Below are positions 6,921-9,289 of a DNA stretch of 9,289 nt, piece after piece; position 1 is the stretch's first letter; each line of letters opens with the position of its first letter. Under the pieces are notes generated by a model. That model made no database searches, was not told the origin of the DNA, and was given only the letters and a program-made list of their open reading frames with translations. Source of the stretch: CAYURR01 sp964446745 (lineage in GTDB: Bacteria; Bacillota; Clostridia; Lachnospirales; WQUN01); NCBI GenBank assembly GCA_964446745.1, contig CAYURR010000124.1, positions 1 to 9,289 of the forward strand, in the 5' to 3' direction. Position numbers and translations under genes: made by a program.

Positions 6921-6950
6921 TCGTTGATATGTTGCTAAAGCAGCCAACGA
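6921..6950 (+). promoter_or_regulatory. Attenuator hairpin A (segments 1:2)
   Basis: TCGTTG (6921-6926) pairs with CAACGA (6945-6950). Stacked inside, GTTGC (6931-6935) pairs with GCAGC (6940-6944) with one G-U, leaving a 4-base bulge at 6927-6930 and a TAAA loop. The stem begins 12 bases after the leader stop codon. A ribosome on the Thr codons would leave it free; one parked at the stop would abut or cover its base. Forming A uses 6940-6950 and so prevents hairpin B. Confidence 0.62.
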
Positions 6951-6981
6951 CCAGGGTCAGTCCTATTGGTCGTGTGGTTGC
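6940..6981 (+). promoter_or_regulatory. Attenuator hairpin B (segments 2:3, anti-antiterminator)
   Basis: GCAGCCAACGACCA (6940-6953) pairs with 6967-6981 over 14 base pairs, with one bulged G (6974) and one G-U. This is the longest stem of the leader apart from the terminator. It overlaps hairpin A on its 5' side and the antiterminator on its 3' side (6974-6981). When it forms, the antiterminator cannot, so the terminator is favoured. Confidence 0.65.
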
Positions 6982-7010
6982 AAGGATAAAAAGAAAACAC
7001 CTTGCATCAC
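6974..7010 (+). promoter_or_regulatory. Antiterminator hairpin C (segments 3:4) of the thrS leader
   Basis: TGCAAGG (6979-6985) is perfectly complementary to CCTTGCA (7000-7006), which is the upper part of the terminator's 5' arm. GTG (6974-6976) with CAC (7008-7010) can add three pairs across a small internal loop. This pairing and the terminator stem are mutually exclusive, which is the defining property of an antiterminator. Confidence 0.68.
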
Positions 7011-7038
7011 TTAAATGTGTGCGAGGTGTTTTCTTTTT
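6988..7038 (+). terminator. Leader terminator (attenuator) upstream of thrS
   Basis: AAGAAAACACCTTGCA (6991-7006) pairs with 7020-7035 over 16 base pairs with one G-U, extendable by three A/T pairs on each side. Three more pairs (CAC/GTG) are possible in the loop, and the stem ends in a run of T up to 7040. It ends 26 bases before the thrS start, between the leader peptide and the structural gene, so it acts as a premature terminator. It may also mark the end of the transcript of the gene at 6140-6844. Confidence 0.93.
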
Positions 7039-7064
7039 TTATAAATTTTTAGAGGAGGATTTTT

Positions 7065-8606
7065 ATGAAAAACTACAAACAAGAGTTGTCCGAGAGGCTC
7101 TCGGAAGCCGTGCGTAACATCTACGGTGGTGTGGTGCTTATGCACTATGCGGAGACAGAGGATGGGTTCTGTTGCGACTATGCAATGCCGCCCATCAGCC
7201 CCGGAATTTTCGCCGATATAGCCCGCGGTGTCAATGCAGACGAGTTATCCTGCGCGTTTGAGCTGAGGGAGTTTTCGGGCGTATACGAGGATGGTGATGC
7301 ATTGAAACAGGTGCTGCAGCGGATATATGTAACAGCTTTTCCCACGCGAGATGAGCTCGAAGCGTATAAGTCTCGTATCGCTGAGGCATCAAAGCGCGAC
7401 CATCGGACATTGGGACGCGAGATGAAACTCTTTTCTGGCTCTAACGACATCGGACAGGGACTAAGCGTCTGGCATCCGAAGGGAGCCATGATGCGTTACA
7501 TGCTCGAGAGCTTCGGGCAGGCCGCACACATCCTAAACGATTATCAATGGGTCTATTCACCGCACATCGGACGATCAGAACTCTGGAAAATCTCCGGGCA
7601 TCTGGATTTTTACAAGGATTCCATGTACAGCCCCATCGACATCGACGGTGACGAATACTATTTGAAGCCGATGAACTGCCCGTTTCACATCAACATCTAC
7701 AATAGCGAGATACACTCATATCGCGATCTGCCGATCAAATACGCCGAATACGGTACGGTCTATCGATACGAGCTGTCCGGCGCGTTGAACGGACTCACAC
7801 GCGTACGCGGGTTTACTCAGGACGATGCGCATATCATCTGCACACCCGAACAGATCGAGCAGCAGGTATCCGAGGCGTTGAAGTTCTCATTGTATATACT
7901 GCGTTCGTTTGGCCTCAAAGACTTTGTGCCATATATCTCTACAAAACCCAGTAAGTCTATCGGTAGCAACGAGGAGTGGGAGATGGCGACAGAGGTATTG
8001 AAGCGAGCCGTTATATCCGCAGGGCTTGAATACAGTATCGATGAGGGCGGTGGTGTATTTTATGGCCCAAAGATAGACATCAAGCTCAAGGACTGCCTCG
8101 GTCGCGAATGGCAATGTAGCACGATCCAATTCGATTTCAATCTGCCGAACCGTTTTAATATGTTCTATGTAGGCAGCGACGGGCAAAGGCACACACCCTG
8201 CATGGTGCACCGCGCATTGTTCGGTAGCCTTGAGCGTTTTATTGCGTTATTGATCGAGCACTATAACGGGGACTTTCCATTGTGGTTCACTCCTGTGCAA
8301 TTCGGTATCGTTCCGATAAAAGCATCACATAATGAATATGCCAAGGCGTTAAAGAACCGTTTATGTTCGCATGGACTGCGCTCCAGTGTAGAGGATAGCG
8401 ACGAGAATATGCGAAACAAAATCCGTCGTTACGAGATGGAGAAGGTTCCGTATATCCTCGTGGTCGGTGACAAAGAAGTCGCATCCCAGACAGTATCGGT
8501 ACGTAGCCGCGCCGAAGGGGATTTAGGAAGCATGAACATCTCCAGATTGCTTGAGTATCTGCAGCCACAGCTTGATCTGGGTAAGCCATGTCGGATCATC
8601 GACTAA
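7065..8606 (+). CDS. thrS: Threonyl-tRNA synthetase, short form lacking TGS and editing core
   Basis: Charges tRNA-Thr with threonine in the cytoplasm. At 513 residues it is well short of the usual 640 or so. The class II catalytic core (about 110-405) is intact: zinc ligands C205 (KPMNCPFH), H256 (DDAHIIC) and H382 (MVHRALFGSLER), motif 2 Arg R234, and motif 3 Arg R391. The anticodon-binding domain follows (about 408-505). The first 110 residues are odd. There is no TGS domain. They resemble only the beginning (EAVRNIYGG, EDGFCCDYAMP) and end (FSGVYEDGDALKQVLQRIYVTAFPTRDELEAY) of the N2 editing domain. The HxxxH motif and the DLCRGPH-type segment of the editing site are absent, so it probably cannot remove mischarged serine. 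The start at 7065 has AGGAGG 6 bases upstream. Expression is probably controlled by the threonine attenuator in front. The organism may carry a second, full-length ThrRS elsewhere. Confidence 0.95.
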   Translation: MKNYKQELSERLSEAVRNIYGGVVLMHYAETEDGFCCDYAMPPISPGIFADIARGVNADELSCAFELREFSGVYEDGDALKQVLQRIYVTAFPTRDELEAYKSRIAEASKRDHRTLGREMKLFSGSNDIGQGLSVWHPKGAMMRYMLESFGQAAHILNDYQWVYSPHIGRSELWKISGHLDFYKDSMYSPIDIDGDEYYLKPMNCPFHINIYNSEIHSYRDLPIKYAEYGTVYRYELSGALNGLTRVRGFTQDDAHIICTPEQIEQQVSEALKFSLYILRSFGLKDFVPYISTKPSKSIGSNEEWEMATEVLKRAVISAGLEYSIDEGGGVFYGPKIDIKLKDCLGREWQCSTIQFDFNLPNRFNMFYVGSDGQRHTPCMVHRALFGSLERFIALLIEHYNGDFPLWFTPVQFGIVPIKASHNEYAKALKNRLCSHGLRSSVEDSDENMRNKIRRYEMEKVPYILVVGDKEVASQTVSVRSRAEGDLGSMNISRLLEYLQPQLDLGKPCRIID

Positions 8607-8611
8607 AATTT

Positions 8612-9103
8612 TTACACAAACTCAGAGCCTAGATTGATCGGTGTTGTGGATTTCAAAATCGTATCTAAGTTTGCATTTATGATCTGAGGGTAGAGAGGGA
8701 TGTCCTTCATGGATGGGATGTCTATCCATTCGGAACAATCCATATCGAGGTCTTTTTCTGCTATTGGGTGGAGAGGTTCATCTGTCGGATGACAGATAAA
8801 AACAAAATACACCTTATGTGCGTAGTTTGGATATCTTGACCGAAATGCCTCGTTTAGTGATATCTCCTCATATATCACCGCGAGCCGCTCGACTTCTATT
8901 GTGTAGCCGGTCTCCTCGAGGCACTCGCGCTTGACTGCTTGCTCGAGGGTCTCGTATTGGTTCTGGCCTCCACCGGGCAGATCGTAGTAGATATCCCCGT
9001 TCTGCAGACCGTAACACATATCCCCTAATGTGTTACGGTTTCTGTTTACCAATATCTTTCCATTTTCGACGATGATTGCCTTAGCCGCGTTTCGAATAGC
9101 CAT
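8612..9103 (-). CDS. Nudix hydrolase
   Basis: A 163-residue Nudix-family pyrophosphohydrolase, acting on a nucleoside diphosphate linked to another group. A complete Nudix box (GX5EX7REUXEEXGU) runs from G45 to Y67: G45, E51, R59, E60, E63, E64 and G66 are all present, so metal binding and catalysis should be intact. The strands before it (AAKAIIVENGKILVNRNR) fit the fold. The substrate cannot be told from the sequence; the YYDLPGGGQ lead-in is common in general clean-up Nudix proteins. The ATG at 9103 follows GGAGG at 7 bases. The gene is convergent with thrS, with only 5 bases between the two stop codons and no terminator hairpin visible there, so the two transcripts may overlap. I found no clear promoter for it. 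Confidence 0.9.
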   Translation of the reverse strand: MAIRNAAKAIIVENGKILVNRNRNTLGDMCYGLQNGDIYYDLPGGGQNQYETLEQAVKRECLEETGYTIEVERLAVIYEEISLNEAFRSRYPNYAHKVYFVFICHPTDEPLHPIAEKDLDMDCSEWIDIPSMKDIPLYPQIINANLDTILKSTTPINLGSEFV

Positions 9104-9257
9104 GTTTTTCCTCCGATTTCAAATTATTTTGGTGTATGTCCGCACGCTTTTGTAGACTCTGGGTGCATCTCGAGCGCATAAAAAGCCTGTCTACGTCATA
9201 TTTTGCGGGCTACAGGTATATTACCACAAATTAGTGCGAATAATTTTAAAAAAAGTG
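9104..9257. other. Intergenic region between divergent units
   Basis: No convincing reading frame. It should contain the Nudix gene's promoter, but I see no good -35/-10 pair on the minus strand. A 6-base inverted repeat (GTAGAC 9152-9157, GTCTAC 9189-9194) has long spacing and is weak evidence for a site. Confidence 0.4.
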
Positions 9258-9286
9258 TTGACATGAACAGATCATAGTGGTATTAT
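9258..9286 (+). promoter_or_regulatory. Strong sigma-A-type promoter pointing out of the window
   Basis: A consensus TTGACA (9258-9263) is followed by a 17-base spacer and TATTAT (9281-9286). An alternative -10, TATACT, lies at 9284-9289 with a 20-base spacer. An A/T-rich stretch just upstream (9239-9254) could act as an UP element. The gene it drives lies beyond the right edge. Confidence 0.72.
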
Positions 9287-9289
9287 ACT

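Noticed and set aside
6845..7064. T-box riboswitch in front of thrS
   Set aside because: I looked for the conserved T-box core (AGGGTGGNACCGCG) and a specifier loop. The nearest string, CCAGGGTCAG at 6951-6960, does not match, and the leader peptide with five Thr codons explains the layout better.
1..9289. CRISPR arrays, insertion sequences, tRNA genes or origins
   Set aside because: I found no regularly spaced repeats, no transposase-like protein or terminal inverted repeats, no cloverleaf, and no DnaA-box cluster on either strand.

Overview
The window looks like chromosomal DNA from an endospore-forming Firmicute, probably a clostridial-type lineage. The main evidence is an adjacent spoIIGA-sigE pair, strong purine-rich ribosome binding sites throughout, and neighbours typical of Clostridia (DUF3990/DUF3791, DUF4037, CehA/McbA-type PHP proteins). 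No genus can be named from the sequence. Base composition is mixed: most of the window is moderately GC-balanced, while about 3196-4270 is clearly AT-rich.

Left half, minus strand, read right to left. A divergent intergenic region (5975-6139) is followed by spoIIGA (5974-5078) and sigE (5062-4307), and a strong intrinsic terminator lies directly behind sigE. A new sigma-A-like promoter butts against that terminator and leads into a tightly spaced run of five genes. The first three are a DUF3990 protein (ADP-ribosyltransferase-like), an 86-residue small protein and a DUF3791 protein, which together look like an AT-rich accessory cassette of toxin-antitoxin type. They are followed by a DUF4037 (nucleotidyltransferase-like) gene and then a large gene that fills 2088-1 and runs off the left edge. 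That gene is easy to miss because it has no stop inside the window and probably starts with TTG. It encodes an HD phosphohydrolase domain fused to a CehA/McbA-type PHP metallohydrolase.

Right half, plus strand. A promoter at 6064-6091 drives an unrecognised 234-residue protein. Next comes a leader region (6845-7064) that I consider the most interesting part of the window. It holds a 16-codon reading frame with its own ribosome binding site and five consecutive threonine codons, then a chain of mutually exclusive hairpins ending in an intrinsic terminator, then a threonyl-tRNA synthetase gene. This is the architecture of ribosome-mediated transcription attenuation. In Firmicutes thrS is normally controlled by a T-box, and I see no T-box sequence here. 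The synthetase itself is unusual: it is short (513 residues), lacks the TGS domain, and keeps only the two ends of the editing domain, without the editing-site motifs.

A convergent Nudix hydrolase gene (9103-8612) follows thrS after a 5-base gap. The last bases of the window hold a strong sigma-A-type promoter pointing out of the right edge. I see no tRNA, rRNA, insertion sequence, CRISPR array or origin.
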